Below are positions 35,090-42,742 of a stretch of DNA of 64,000 nt, in pieces (the first letter of the stretch is position 1; the number at the start of each line of letters is the position of its first letter). Below the pieces are notes generated by a model, which saw only the letters and a list, made by a program, of their open reading frames with translations, was not told the DNA's origin and did no database searches. The DNA comes from Bradyrhizobium sp. 139 (GTDB lineage Bacteria > Pseudomonadota > Alphaproteobacteria > Rhizobiales > Xanthobacteraceae). The translations under genes were made by a program, and so were the position numbers. The DNA lies in assembly GCF_023074175.1 (NCBI RefSeq), contig NZ_JADPKS010000008.1, positions 248,001 to 312,000 of the forward strand, read 5' to 3'.

Positions 35090-36832
35090 TCAGGCGGTGG
35101 CGCGGATGCGCTGCTTGTCGTAGAGATCCTTCTCGTCGTCGGCGATCGGCACGACATAGGGCTCCACCGCACGCTTCTCGCTGGTCATCTTGCCGTCCCG
35201 CTTGCTCAGCAGGGTGTGGCAGAACCAGTTCTCGTTGTCCTTCTCCGGGAAATCCGTGCGCCAGTGATAGAGGCCCCAGCGGCTTTCCTCGCGGTAGAGC
35301 GAGGCATGCACCGCCATGTCCGCGCAATCCATGATCGACTGCACCTCGAGCGCGCGCAGCAGCTCGTGCGCGTTGCGCGCGATCATGTGCTTCTGCATGT
35401 CCTCGCGTGCCTCGGCGAGGCGGCGCATGCCGAGCTCGTATTTGCGCGTGACTTTTGGCGGCTGGAGATAGTCGTTGACGAGGCGGCGGGTCTTGTACTC
35501 GACCTGGTTCGGCGGAATGCCGTCCTCGCGCTTCGTTGGCGCCAGCACGCGGTCGCGCTCCCTGGCGACATCGGCCGAATCGAACTCCGCAAAATCGTGG
35601 CTGTCGGCGAACTCCATGGCGTCGATGCCGGCGACCGAGCCGTTGGTGAAGGCGCCGAGCATGTAATTGTGCGGCACGCTCGCCATGTCGCCGGCGGCGT
35701 AGAGGCCTGGCACGGTGGTGCGGGCGTTGTCGTCGACGAAGACGCCGGAGGCGCTGTGGCCGGAGCAGAAGCCGATTTCGGAGATGTGCATCTCGATCGA
35801 CTCGCTGCGATAGTCGACGCCCCGCCCCTGCTGGAACAAGCCGCGCGTGGGACGCTCGACCTTGTGCAGCGTGGACTCGATCTCGGCGATGGTGTCGGGA
35901 TGGAGATGCTTCAGTTGCAGGAACACCGGGCCCTTGCCGGACAACAGCTCGTTATAGAACTCCAGCATCATCTGGCCGGACCAGTAGTCGCATTCGATGA
36001 AGCGCGAGCCCTCGTTGTTGGCGGTGAAGGCGCCGAAGGGACCGGCGACATAGGCGCAGGCCGGGCCGTTATAGTCCTTGATCAGCGGATTGATCTGGTA
36101 GCATTCGAGGTTCGCGAGCGCCGCGCCGGCGTGATAGGCCATCGCGTAGCCGTCGCCGGAATTGGCGGCATTCTCGTAAGTGCCGAACATGTAACCGGAG
36201 GTCGGCAGACCGAGGCGGCCGGCGGCGCCCATGCAGAGGATCACGGCCTTGGCCTTGATCACCAGTATCTCGGCGGTGCGGGTGTTGACGGAAATCGCAC
36301 CGGCGATACGACCGTCGGACGATTTGAGCAGCCGCGTCGCCATATAGCGGTTGGAGATCAGGATGCGGGCGCGGCGGAGCTGGCGATACAGCGCCTTCTT
36401 CACGGTCTCGCCGTTCGGCATCGGCAGAACGTAGCTGCCGATGTGATGCACCTTCTTGACGGCGTAGTCGCCGTTCTCGTTCTTCAGGAAGCGGATGCCG
36501 AAACTGTCGAGCTCCTCGACGATTTTGTAGCAGTTCTGGGCGTATTTATAGACAGCTTTCTGGTCGACGATGCCGTCATTGGCGATGGTGATTTCCTTGG
36601 TGTACTGCTCCGGCGTCGCGTAGCCGGGGATGACGGCGTTGTTCAAGCCGTCCATGCCCATCGAGATCGCGCCGGAGCGCTTGACGTTGGCCTTTTCGAG
36701 CAGGACGACATTGGCCTTCGGATTCTTCAGTTTCGCTTTCAGCGCCGCCATCGGGCCAGCGGTGCCGCCGCCGATGACGAGCACGTCGCAGGAAACCTCC
36801 GAAAGTCCGTCGACGATCTGATCTAGTGCCAT
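35090..36832 (-). CDS. AprA/FrdA-type FAD flavoprotein
   Basis: This 580-residue protein of the succinate dehydrogenase/fumarate reductase flavoprotein superfamily has FAD motif GGGTAG near residues 21-26, the segment EIGFCSGHSASGVFVD with an active-site-like His, and the second FAD motif GLYAAGDMASVPHNYMLGAFTNG. There is no membrane anchor or cytochrome gene nearby; instead a two-cluster ferredoxin follows, as in APS reductase AprAB. AGGAG stands seven bases before the ATG. A TTAG-core palindrome lies 69 bases upstream. The reaction is not known; sulfur chemistry is one guess from context. Confidence 0.85.
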   Translation of the reverse strand: MALDQIVDGLSEVSCDVLVIGGGTAGPMAALKAKLKNPKANVVLLEKANVKRSGAISMGMDGLNNAVIPGYATPEQYTKEITIANDGIVDQKAVYKYAQNCYKIVEELDSFGIRFLKNENGDYAVKKVHHIGSYVLPMPNGETVKKALYRQLRRARILISNRYMATRLLKSSDGRIAGAISVNTRTAEILVIKAKAVILCMGAAGRLGLPTSGYMFGTYENAANSGDGYAMAYHAGAALANLECYQINPLIKDYNGPACAYVAGPFGAFTANNEGSRFIECDYWSGQMMLEFYNELLSGKGPVFLQLKHLHPDTIAEIESTLHKVERPTRGLFQQGRGVDYRSESIEMHISEIGFCSGHSASGVFVDDNARTTVPGLYAAGDMASVPHNYMLGAFTNGSVAGIDAMEFADSHDFAEFDSADVARERDRVLAPTKREDGIPPNQVEYKTRRLVNDYLQPPKVTRKYELGMRRLAEAREDMQKHMIARNAHELLRALEVQSIMDCADMAVHASLYREESRWGLYHWRTDFPEKDNENWFCHTLLSKRDGKMTSEKRAVEPYVVPIADDEKDLYDKQRIRATA

Positions 36833-36900
36833 CGCTTGCTCCTGGTCCGCCGATAGTCGGCGCCTTTGCATCAGATTTGTTCAGGTGGCTTTCCGGCGAT

Positions 36901-36914
36901 AGCAATTAGTTGTC
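36901..36914. promoter_or_regulatory. TTAG-core palindrome, site 1 (before the AprA-like operon)
   Basis: AGCAA-TTAG-TTGTC lies 68 bases upstream of the flavoprotein start and 19 bases beyond the fpr stop, suggesting that the flavoprotein operon has its own promoter. It matches three other sites in front of this cluster's transcription units. Confidence 0.6.
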
Positions 36915-36933
36915 GCCGGGCCGCGATTTGCCC

Positions 36934-37707
36934 TCAGCGCTCGACAAAGGCCTTTTCGATGACGAAATGGCCGGGCTGGCCGTGATTGCCCTCAATGAAG
37001 CCGCGCGCGGAAAACATCGCCGGGAGTTCCTCCAGCATCGCCGGGCTGCCGCACAGCATAATGCGGTCGGTCTCGATATCGAGGCCTGATAGCCCGATGT
37101 CGTCGAAGAGCTGGTTGGATGAGATGAGATCGGTGATGCGGCCGCGATTGCGGAACGGCTCGCGGGTAACGGTCGGGTAATAGACCAGCTTGTCGCGGAT
37201 CAGGGGTCCAAAGAATTCGTGATTGCGCAGACCGTCGACAAGCTGCTCGCCATAGGCGAGTTCGGAGACCTGACGGCAGCCATGGGCGAGCACGATGGTC
37301 TCGTAATTCTCGTAAACGTCGGGGTCCTTGATCAGGCTGGCGAACGGCGCAAGCCCGGTGCCGGTCGAGAGCAGCAACAGGCGCTTGCCGGGAATGAGAT
37401 TGCCGGTGATCAGCGTGCCCGTCGCCTTGCGGCCGACCAGGATGATGTCGCCTTCCCGGATCTTCTGGAGGCGCGAGGTCAGCGGACCGTCCTGCACCTT
37501 GATCGAGAAGAACTCGAGCGCCTCCTCGTGATTGGCGCTCGCCATGCTGTAGGCGCGCATCAAGGGCTTGCCCTCGACTTCCAGGCCGATCATGGCGAAC
37601 TGGCCGTTCTGGAAGCGGAAGCCGGCATCGCGCGTCGCGGTGAAGCTGAACAGGGACTCGGTCCAGTGCCGGACCGACAAAACCGTTTCCTGCTGAAATG
37701 CGCTCAT
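36934..37707 (-). CDS. fpr: Ferredoxin-NADP+ reductase
   Basis: The 257-residue FAD enzyme has the FAD-binding RAYSMASAN region, NADP site STGTGLAPFASL and C-terminal FVER, as in the Azotobacter/Rhodobacter Fpr class (same length, same ending type). AAGGAG precedes ATG 37707. It transfers electrons between NADPH and ferredoxin. Lying next to the ferredoxin and AprA-like genes and sharing their predicted operator, it probably serves that system rather than general stress defence. Confidence 0.95.
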   Translation of the reverse strand: MSAFQQETVLSVRHWTESLFSFTATRDAGFRFQNGQFAMIGLEVEGKPLMRAYSMASANHEEALEFFSIKVQDGPLTSRLQKIREGDIILVGRKATGTLITGNLIPGKRLLLLSTGTGLAPFASLIKDPDVYENYETIVLAHGCRQVSELAYGEQLVDGLRNHEFFGPLIRDKLVYYPTVTREPFRNRGRITDLISSNQLFDDIGLSGLDIETDRIMLCGSPAMLEELPAMFSARGFIEGNHGQPGHFVIEKAFVER

Positions 37708-37783
37708 GGTCTCTCCTTGGCCTTCGATGGCACACAAGGTTTCGGAGAGAGGAGAGTCCGGCAACGCGGAAGTGAAATTCCCG

Positions 37784-37797
37784 GTCGATTAGTTTCA
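37784..37797. promoter_or_regulatory. TTAG-core palindrome, site 2 (before fpr)
   Basis: GTCGA-TTAG-TTTCA lies 76 bases upstream of the fpr start on the minus strand. A flanking inverted pair GTGAAA (37772-37777) and TTTCAC (37793-37798) overlaps it. It is the weakest of the four matches. Confidence 0.5.
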
Positions 37798-37845
37798 CAT
37801 TTTGCGGGCGGTGATTGAAGAGCAGGCACACAGCCACGCCGCGCT

Positions 37846-37859
37846 GGCAATTAGTTGCT
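37846..37859. promoter_or_regulatory. TTAG-core palindrome, site 3 (before the DUF971 gene)
   Basis: GGCAA-TTAG-TTGCT contains the perfect inverted repeat GCAA/TTGC. It lies 47 bases upstream of the DUF971 start in the divergent promoter. Five-base half-sites with a four-base spacer are the architecture bound by Crp/Fnr-family dimers. Confidence 0.6.
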
Positions 37860-37906
37860 ATTCAGCAGCGCCTGCGCTGACGTAGAAGGGAGTTCGGAGA
37901 TACGTC

Positions 37907-38209
37907 ATGACAATGACCTTGGTGGCCCCGACCGTGGCCGACTATGAAGCAAGCGGCGACCTGGCGTCACTTCTCGTCCGCACCACGCAGGACGACACTC
38001 TCACCGTACCCGCCGAAAAACTCCGCCTCTCCTGCAAATGCGCCCATTGCACCCGCGCCCGCTTCGACGGCCGCTTTCCGGAACGCTTTCTCGGCATCGC
38101 GATCACCGAGATCGGCGATCTCGGATATGGGCTGAACATCTCGTTTTCGGACGGGCACAATCGGGGGATCTATCCGAAGCCGTATCTGCTGAGCTTGGCG
38201 GGGCGTTAG
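37907..38209 (+). CDS. DUF971-domain protein
   Basis: The 100-residue protein is a single DUF971 (GBBH-like N-terminal) domain, with LRLSCKCAHCTRARFDGRF near residues 39-57 and the typical ISFSDGHNRGIYPKPYLLSL ending. The CKCAHC cysteines could bind Zn or an Fe-S cluster. GGAG lies seven bases before the ATG. It is divergent from fpr and shares its promoter region with predicted operators. DUF971 proteins often accompany Fe-S enzymes; the function is unknown. Confidence 0.9.
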   Translation: MTMTLVAPTVADYEASGDLASLLVRTTQDDTLTVPAEKLRLSCKCAHCTRARFDGRFPERFLGIAITEIGDLGYGLNISFSDGHNRGIYPKPYLLSLAGR

Positions 38210-38236
38210 GACGGCTGGACGTTCCTCTTGCTCCGC

Positions 38237-38340
38237 CGTCATTCCCCGCGAAAGCGGGGAATCCAGTATTCCAGAGGCTTCGGGGCTCACGACGACTGTT
38301 GCGGCATACTGGATCGCCCGATCAAGTCGGGCGATGACAC
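38237..38340. repeat. Composite palindromic repeat
   Basis: Two hairpins, CGTCATTCCCCGC...GCGGGGAATCCAGTA and ACTGGATCGCCCGA...TCGGGCGATGACAC, are joined by about 35 bases. The outer ends CCAGTA and TACTGG pair, as is usual for this repeat type. Confidence 0.75.
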
Positions 38341-38398
38341 TGGAGTGTGTGGCGCCGCCCTGCGACAAGGGCGCCGGTCGCCCTCTCCCTCCCCCATC

Positions 38399-38414
38399 TG
38401 GCACGGACATTGCT
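38399..38414 (+). promoter_or_regulatory. Sigma-54 (RpoN) promoter for the Crp-family gene
   Basis: TGGCACGGACATTGCT fits the consensus TGGCACG-N4-TTGCW at every position, with GG and GC exactly ten bases apart. The start of transcription would fall near 38425, about 27 bases before ATG 38452. No clear NifA site (TGT-N10-ACA) was seen upstream, so the activator is open. Confidence 0.7.
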
Positions 38415-38451
38415 CCTCTTTAGAACGATTTCAACGTTCCGGAGGCGGATG

Positions 38452-39225
38452 ATGTTGCAGGCGGCCAATGTGGTTCGCGGGACGGTTCCGGCAACGGTCC
38501 GGCCGGCCGGCAGTTCCTCGCTGCTGCTCACCGAGAACCAGCAATGGATCGGCGGACCGCCGCCGCTGATGGACAAGCTCAGCCAGCGCGATCGGGAGCT
38601 GGTGCTCAAGCAGGGCCGGCGAAAAGTGCTCAACCGCGGCCAGACGCTGTTCAGCCAGGGCGGCAGGCATGACGGCATCTGGCTGATCGAGAGCGGCCGC
38701 ATCCGCGTGTTCTACACCTCACCGCTCGGGCGCGAGATCACGCTCGCCTACTGGCATGTCGGCAATTTCGTCGGCGGCCCCGAAGTGTTCGAGGGCACCG
38801 TGCATCAATGGTCCGGCGTCGCATCCAGCAATTGCAGCGTCGTGCACCTGCCCGGAAAGGAACTGCGCACGCTCGCCGTGGAGATCCCGAACCTCGCGAT
38901 CGGCCTGATCGAGGGCCTCACCTTCAAGGGCAAGTGCTACTCGGCATTGGCCCAGATGCTGGGAACGCGATCGATCACGCAGCGGCTTGCGCATCTGCTG
39001 CTGCATCTCGTCGACCTCTACGGCGTCGAAGATGCCGACGGCCGGGTGATCGCGGCGGCCTTCACCCATGCCGACATCGCCCACATGGTCGGCGCGACCC
39101 GGCAATGGGTCACGATCAGCCTGAAGCGGATGCAGGAGAAGGGAACCGTGCTGACCAAGCGCTCGCAGATCGTGGTGTGCCGGCCCGACGTGCTGGAAGA
39201 GATGCGCGGCCAAGGAGCTGACTGA
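38452..39225 (+). CDS. Crp/Fnr-family transcriptional regulator
   Basis: The 257-residue regulator has a cyclic-nucleotide-binding-like beta-roll (GQTLFSQGGRHDGIWLIESGRIRVFYTSPLGREITLAYWHVGNFVGG, about residues 63-110) and a C-terminal winged helix (FTHADIAHMVGATRQWVTISLKRMQEKG, near 205-232). There is no N-terminal cysteine cluster, so it is not an Fnr oxygen sensor. The start at 38452 has GGAGG six bases upstream. It sits between the two halves of the AprA-like cluster and is the best candidate to bind the four TTAG-core palindromes. Confidence 0.92.
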   Translation: MLQAANVVRGTVPATVRPAGSSSLLLTENQQWIGGPPPLMDKLSQRDRELVLKQGRRKVLNRGQTLFSQGGRHDGIWLIESGRIRVFYTSPLGREITLAYWHVGNFVGGPEVFEGTVHQWSGVASSNCSVVHLPGKELRTLAVEIPNLAIGLIEGLTFKGKCYSALAQMLGTRSITQRLAHLLLHLVDLYGVEDADGRVIAAAFTHADIAHMVGATRQWVTISLKRMQEKGTVLTKRSQIVVCRPDVLEEMRGQGAD

Positions 39226-39309
39226 AGGAGGACAGCGACCAGCCTCGGTGCACAGGCAAGCGGCTTTATAGTGCAGGACTGCCCAAGGAGTATGCAATCA
39301 GCTTTTCCC

Positions 39310-39323
39310 GGCAACTAATCGAC
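39310..39323. promoter_or_regulatory. TTAG-core palindrome, site 4 (before the ABC operon)
   Basis: GGCAA-CTAA-TCGAC, read on the other strand as GTCGA-TTAG-TTGCC, lies 84 bases upstream of the binding-protein start. It completes the set of four sites, one for each transcription unit plus a second in the divergent region. Confidence 0.6.
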
Positions 39324-39407
39324 TGCGGCGCTCATTCCGGATTTGCCCTGCCCGAGCCCTCACCCAATCATGGCAACCACAGCACATCCAACCGAATGAG
39401 GATGAGA

Positions 39408-40835
39408 ATGGTCCGCCATCTTTCCACGCTCTCGATCTCGATCTCGATATCGGTGACGTCGCTTGCGCTTCTCCTCGCGCAGCCGGCTTCGGCGGAAACC
39501 GTCACGCTCGGAATCGGAACGCAGGACACCACGACCAACACGGTGACCGCCGGCGTCGTCATCCGCCAGTTGCATCTCCTCGAAAAATATCTGCCCAAGG
39601 ACGGTAAATATTCCAACATCAAATTCGAGCTGGAGTGGCAGAATTTCACGTCCGGTCCGCCCGTCACCAATGCAATGATGGCGAACAAGCTCCAGATCGG
39701 CATGATGGGCGACTATCCGCTGATCGTGAACGGCTTCACCTTCGACACCAATCCCGAAAGCAAGAGCCGGCTGATCGGCATTGCGGCCTACAGCCTGTCC
39801 GGCTCCGGCAACGGCATCGTCGTCCACAAAGATTCACCCTATTACGATCTGGCCGATCTCAAGGGCAAGCTGGTCAGCGTTCCCTTCGGCTCCGCCGCGC
39901 ACGGCATGGTGCTGAAGGCGATGCAGGACCGCGGCTACGCCTCCGATTTCTTCCAGCTCGTCAGCCAGAGCCCGGAGGTCGGCTCGACCAACCTCCAGGA
40001 GAAAAAGATCGACGCGCATGCCGATTTCGTGCCCTTCGCCGAACTGCTGCCGTTCCGCGGCTTTGCGCGAAAAATCTTTGACGGGGTCGAGACCAATTTG
40101 CCGACGTTCCATGGCATCGTGGTCCGCACCGATTTCGCGGAGAAATATCCGGAAGTCGTCGTCGCCTACCTGAAGGCGGTCACCGCCGCCAATCAGTGGC
40201 TGCGCGACGACCCCAAGCTCGCTGCAGAAAAAATCCAGGAATGGACCGGCATCAACAAGGAGGTCGTCTACATCTTCCTCGGCCCCAGCGGCAACATGAC
40301 CACCGATCCCACGGTCAAGCCGGCGCTGATCGATGCCGCTACCGCCGACGTCAAGGTGCTACAGAATCTCGGCCGCATGAAGGAGTTCGATCCGAAGACA
40401 TGGGTCGACGACAGCTACATCCGCAAGGCCTATGCCGAGATGAAGCTCGACTATGACGCGCAGCTCGGCAGCACGAAGAATTACGAGATCTCCGGCGAAG
40501 ACGCCTTCTGCAAGAAGCCGATCACCGATCCACGCAAGGCCGGCGAGGTCTGGGTCGACCAGACCGGCATCCTGCCGTTCGCATCCGCGGCCTGCACGCT
40601 CGGGGCCTATGCCGAATTCAAGGCCAAGGGCAAGAAGATCAACGTCGCCTACGTCTTCGACACCACCCGCGGCATCAAGCTGTTCGCCGACCAGGCCTTC
40701 TTCGCGGTCGGCAATGGCGACGTCGCGCCGTTCCTGCTCAAGAAGGAAGCGGAAGCCTACGCCGCCAAGATCAACGGCAAGGTCCTCGGATTCGACGACG
40801 CAGTGAAAGCAGCGGTCAGCGGAGGCAAGACGTGA
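39408..40835 (+). CDS. SsuA/NrtA-type ABC substrate-binding protein fused to a NosL-like domain
   Basis: The 475-residue exported protein has a signal peptide ending LLLAQPASAET. Residues up to about 345 form an NMT1/SsuA-like binding domain (GMMGDYPLIVNGF, LKGKLVSVPFGSAAHGMVLKAM). Residues about 365-470 look like a NosL domain: FCKKPITDPRKAGEVWVD, PFASAACTLGAY and DVAPFLLKKEAEAYAAKING. In NosL the first segment reads CGMxV and the second GCML; here the Met ligands are replaced. Typical SsuA proteins are about 320 residues. Start 39408 has GAGG six bases upstream; 39396 and 39402 are in-frame alternatives. The ligand is unknown. Confidence 0.85.
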   Translation: MVRHLSTLSISISISVTSLALLLAQPASAETVTLGIGTQDTTTNTVTAGVVIRQLHLLEKYLPKDGKYSNIKFELEWQNFTSGPPVTNAMMANKLQIGMMGDYPLIVNGFTFDTNPESKSRLIGIAAYSLSGSGNGIVVHKDSPYYDLADLKGKLVSVPFGSAAHGMVLKAMQDRGYASDFFQLVSQSPEVGSTNLQEKKIDAHADFVPFAELLPFRGFARKIFDGVETNLPTFHGIVVRTDFAEKYPEVVVAYLKAVTAANQWLRDDPKLAAEKIQEWTGINKEVVYIFLGPSGNMTTDPTVKPALIDAATADVKVLQNLGRMKEFDPKTWVDDSYIRKAYAEMKLDYDAQLGSTKNYEISGEDAFCKKPITDPRKAGEVWVDQTGILPFASAACTLGAYAEFKAKGKKINVAYVFDTTRGIKLFADQAFFAVGNGDVAPFLLKKEAEAYAAKINGKVLGFDDAVKAAVSGGKT

Positions 40836-41743
40836 GCAGTCCCGCCATCCTCAGACATTCCGAGGACAGCATGCCGGCAGCAAGCGCAATCCCGGAGGCA
40901 AGCGCTATGCCCGCCTCCACCACACCCGCATCACCGCCCTCCTTCGGCACGCTCGTGCTGCGCTGGTATCGGATCAACCGCGACGGCCTGCGCGCGACCG
41001 CGATCGGCATCGTCTCGCTGCTCGCCTTCCTGCTGGTCTGGCACCTGCTAACGACCTATCGCGTCGTGTTCTTCGTGCGTTTCACCAACGTGCCCTCGCC
41101 GCTCGCCGTCTATGCGAGCTTCACCAAGGCGATCCACGATCCCAAATTCCTGCTGCACATTGCGCTGAGCTGCCGGCGCATCTTCATCGGCTTTTCGCTC
41201 GCGGCGATCGTCGGCGTGCCGCTCGGCCTGATTATGGGCCGCTTCAAGCTGGTGCATGAAATCATCTTCCCGGTCGCCGAGGTGCTGCGGCCGATCCCGG
41301 CGATCGCCTGGGTGCCGATGGCGATCATGCTGTGGCCGACCAACGAGCAGAGCATCGTCTACATTACCTTCCTCGGCTCGTTCTTCCCGATCCTCGTCAA
41401 CACGCTGCACGGCATGTCGCTGGTCGATCCCGTGCTGGTGCGCGCCGCGCAATGCCTTGGCGCGCGCGAACGCTCGATCTTTCGCGAGGTGTATTTTCCG
41501 GCCTCGCTGCCGCACATCTTCACCGGCCTCACCGTCGGCATGGGCGTGGCCTGGGTGTCGCTGATCGCGGCCGAGATGATCTCGGGCCAATACGGCATCG
41601 GCTATTTCACCTGGGAGGCCTATTCGCTGGTCCAGTATGCCGACATCGCGCTCGGCATGATCGCGATCGGTGTGCTTGGGCTCGGGTCGAGCATGCTCAT
41701 CAGGGGTGCGGGGCAATTGGTGATGCCGTGGAGGCTGAAATGA
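40832..41743 (+). CDS. SsuC/TauC-type ABC transporter permease
   Basis: The 303-residue inner-membrane protein of the nitrate/sulfonate/taurine permease family has six helices, EVLRPIPAIAWVPMAIMLW, the EAA loop LVRAAQCLGARERSIFREVYFPASLPHIFTGL and a C-terminal helix. The GTG start overlaps the binding-protein stop (GTGA). An unusually long Pro/Ala/Ser-rich N-terminus (about 35 residues, with ASAIPEASAMPAS) precedes the first helix. Confidence 0.92.
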   Translation: MSSPAILRHSEDSMPAASAIPEASAMPASTTPASPPSFGTLVLRWYRINRDGLRATAIGIVSLLAFLLVWHLLTTYRVVFFVRFTNVPSPLAVYASFTKAIHDPKFLLHIALSCRRIFIGFSLAAIVGVPLGLIMGRFKLVHEIIFPVAEVLRPIPAIAWVPMAIMLWPTNEQSIVYITFLGSFFPILVNTLHGMSLVDPVLVRAAQCLGARERSIFREVYFPASLPHIFTGLTVGMGVAWVSLIAAEMISGQYGIGYFTWEAYSLVQYADIALGMIAIGVLGLGSSMLIRGAGQLVMPWRLK

Positions 41744-42612
41744 ATGAGATCCTGACCAAAGCTCCGCAGGGCCATATCGCTGTCAGAAACTTCTCCCTCA
41801 GCTACGACAGCATCGAGGGACCGGTTGAGGCCGTCACTGACACGCAGATCCACGTCAAACCCGGCGAGTTCGTCTCGATCGTCGGCCCCTCCGGCTGCGG
41901 AAAGTCGACGCTGCTCAATGCGGTTGCGGGCTTTCTCAAGCCGACCACGGGAATCGTCACCGTCGACGGCGAGAAGGTCAACGGTCCCAGCGCCGAGCGC
42001 GGCATGGTGTTCCAGCAATACTCGCTGTTTCCGTGGAAGACGGTGCGGGAGAACGTCGAGTTCGGCCTGAAGATGCGCGGCATGCCGCGCTCGCAGCGCG
42101 AACGCGCCGCGCGCACGCTGCTCGGACTTGCGGGTCTCGAGGCGTTCGAAAAACATTATCCGGACAAGCTGTCGGGCGGCATGAAGCAGCGCGTCGGCAT
42201 CGTCCGCGCGCTCGCCACGGGACCAAAGGTGCTGCTGCTGGACGAACCCTTCGGCGCGCTCGACGCGCAGACCCGTGTCATCATGCAGCAGATCCTCACC
42301 AACATGTGGCAGCGGCTGAAGATCTCGGTGCTGTTCGTCACCCACGACATCGACGAGGCGATCTTCCTCTCCGACCGTGTCTACTGCATGACCGCGCGCC
42401 CCGGCTCGATCAAGGCAGAGATTCCGATTCCGCTGGAACGGCCGCGGCAGCAATCGATGATGATGTCGTCGGAATTTCTGGCGCTGCGCCGCGGACTGAT
42501 GTCCTTGATCCGCGAGGAAAGCATCAAGGCGATGGGCGGCGAGATCAGCGATATGGGCCTGCAGGGGCTGAACATCGAGCTGCACGGGGCTTCGCTGGCG
42601 GATGTGATCTGA
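41740..42612 (+). CDS. SsuB/TauB-type ABC transporter ATP-binding protein
   Basis: A 290-residue ATPase with Walker A GPSGCGKST, Q-loop FQQYSLFPW, signature LSGGMKQRVGIVRA, Walker B LLLDEPFGALD and the switch His of VTHDIDEAIFLSD, as in nitrate/sulfonate importers. The start at 41740 overlaps the permease stop by 4 bases and has GGAGG upstream. A C-terminal tail of about 30 residues (GGEISDMGLQGLNIEL) is longer than usual. Confidence 0.93.
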   Translation: MNEILTKAPQGHIAVRNFSLSYDSIEGPVEAVTDTQIHVKPGEFVSIVGPSGCGKSTLLNAVAGFLKPTTGIVTVDGEKVNGPSAERGMVFQQYSLFPWKTVRENVEFGLKMRGMPRSQRERAARTLLGLAGLEAFEKHYPDKLSGGMKQRVGIVRALATGPKVLLLDEPFGALDAQTRVIMQQILTNMWQRLKISVLFVTHDIDEAIFLSDRVYCMTARPGSIKAEIPIPLERPRQQSMMMSSEFLALRRGLMSLIREESIKAMGGEISDMGLQGLNIELHGASLADVI

Positions 42613-42633
42613 TTCACCCGGGACACGCGATTT

Positions 42634-42727
42634 CGTAGGGTGGGCAAAGCGAAGCGTGCCCACCATCTTGGTCGCACGCTGAGACGATTGGTGGGCACGG
42701 CGCTTTCGCGCCTTTGTCCACCCTACG
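42634..42727. repeat. Palindromic repeat between convergent genes
   Basis: It begins CGTAGGGTGGGCAAAGCG and ends with the near complement CGCCTTTGTCCACCCTACG; internal GTGCCCACCA and TGGTGGGCAC also pair. This is a dispersed repeat of Bradyrhizobium type and may end both transcripts. Confidence 0.8.
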
Positions 42728-42742
42728 GGAGTTTCGCGCCCC

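Noticed and set aside
35069..36826. A 585-codon plus-strand frame opposite the AprA-like flavoprotein
   Set aside because: It has no recognisable motifs, while the minus strand shows clear FAD motifs and a good ribosome binding site.
36934..37707. Fpr as a general oxidative-stress enzyme unrelated to the cluster
   Set aside because: Not fully excluded, but the shared operator type and tight position next to the ferredoxin and flavoprotein genes make a dedicated role more likely.
37846..37859. Site 3 of the TTAG-core set read as a sigma-54 promoter (TGGCA...TTGCT)
   Set aside because: GG and GC are nine bases apart instead of ten, and the other three sites do not keep the GG element, so a palindromic operator explains the set better.
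38250..38398. A NifA upstream activator site (TGT-N10-ACA) before the sigma-54 promoter
   Set aside because: Several TGT triplets are present but none has ACA at the correct distance.
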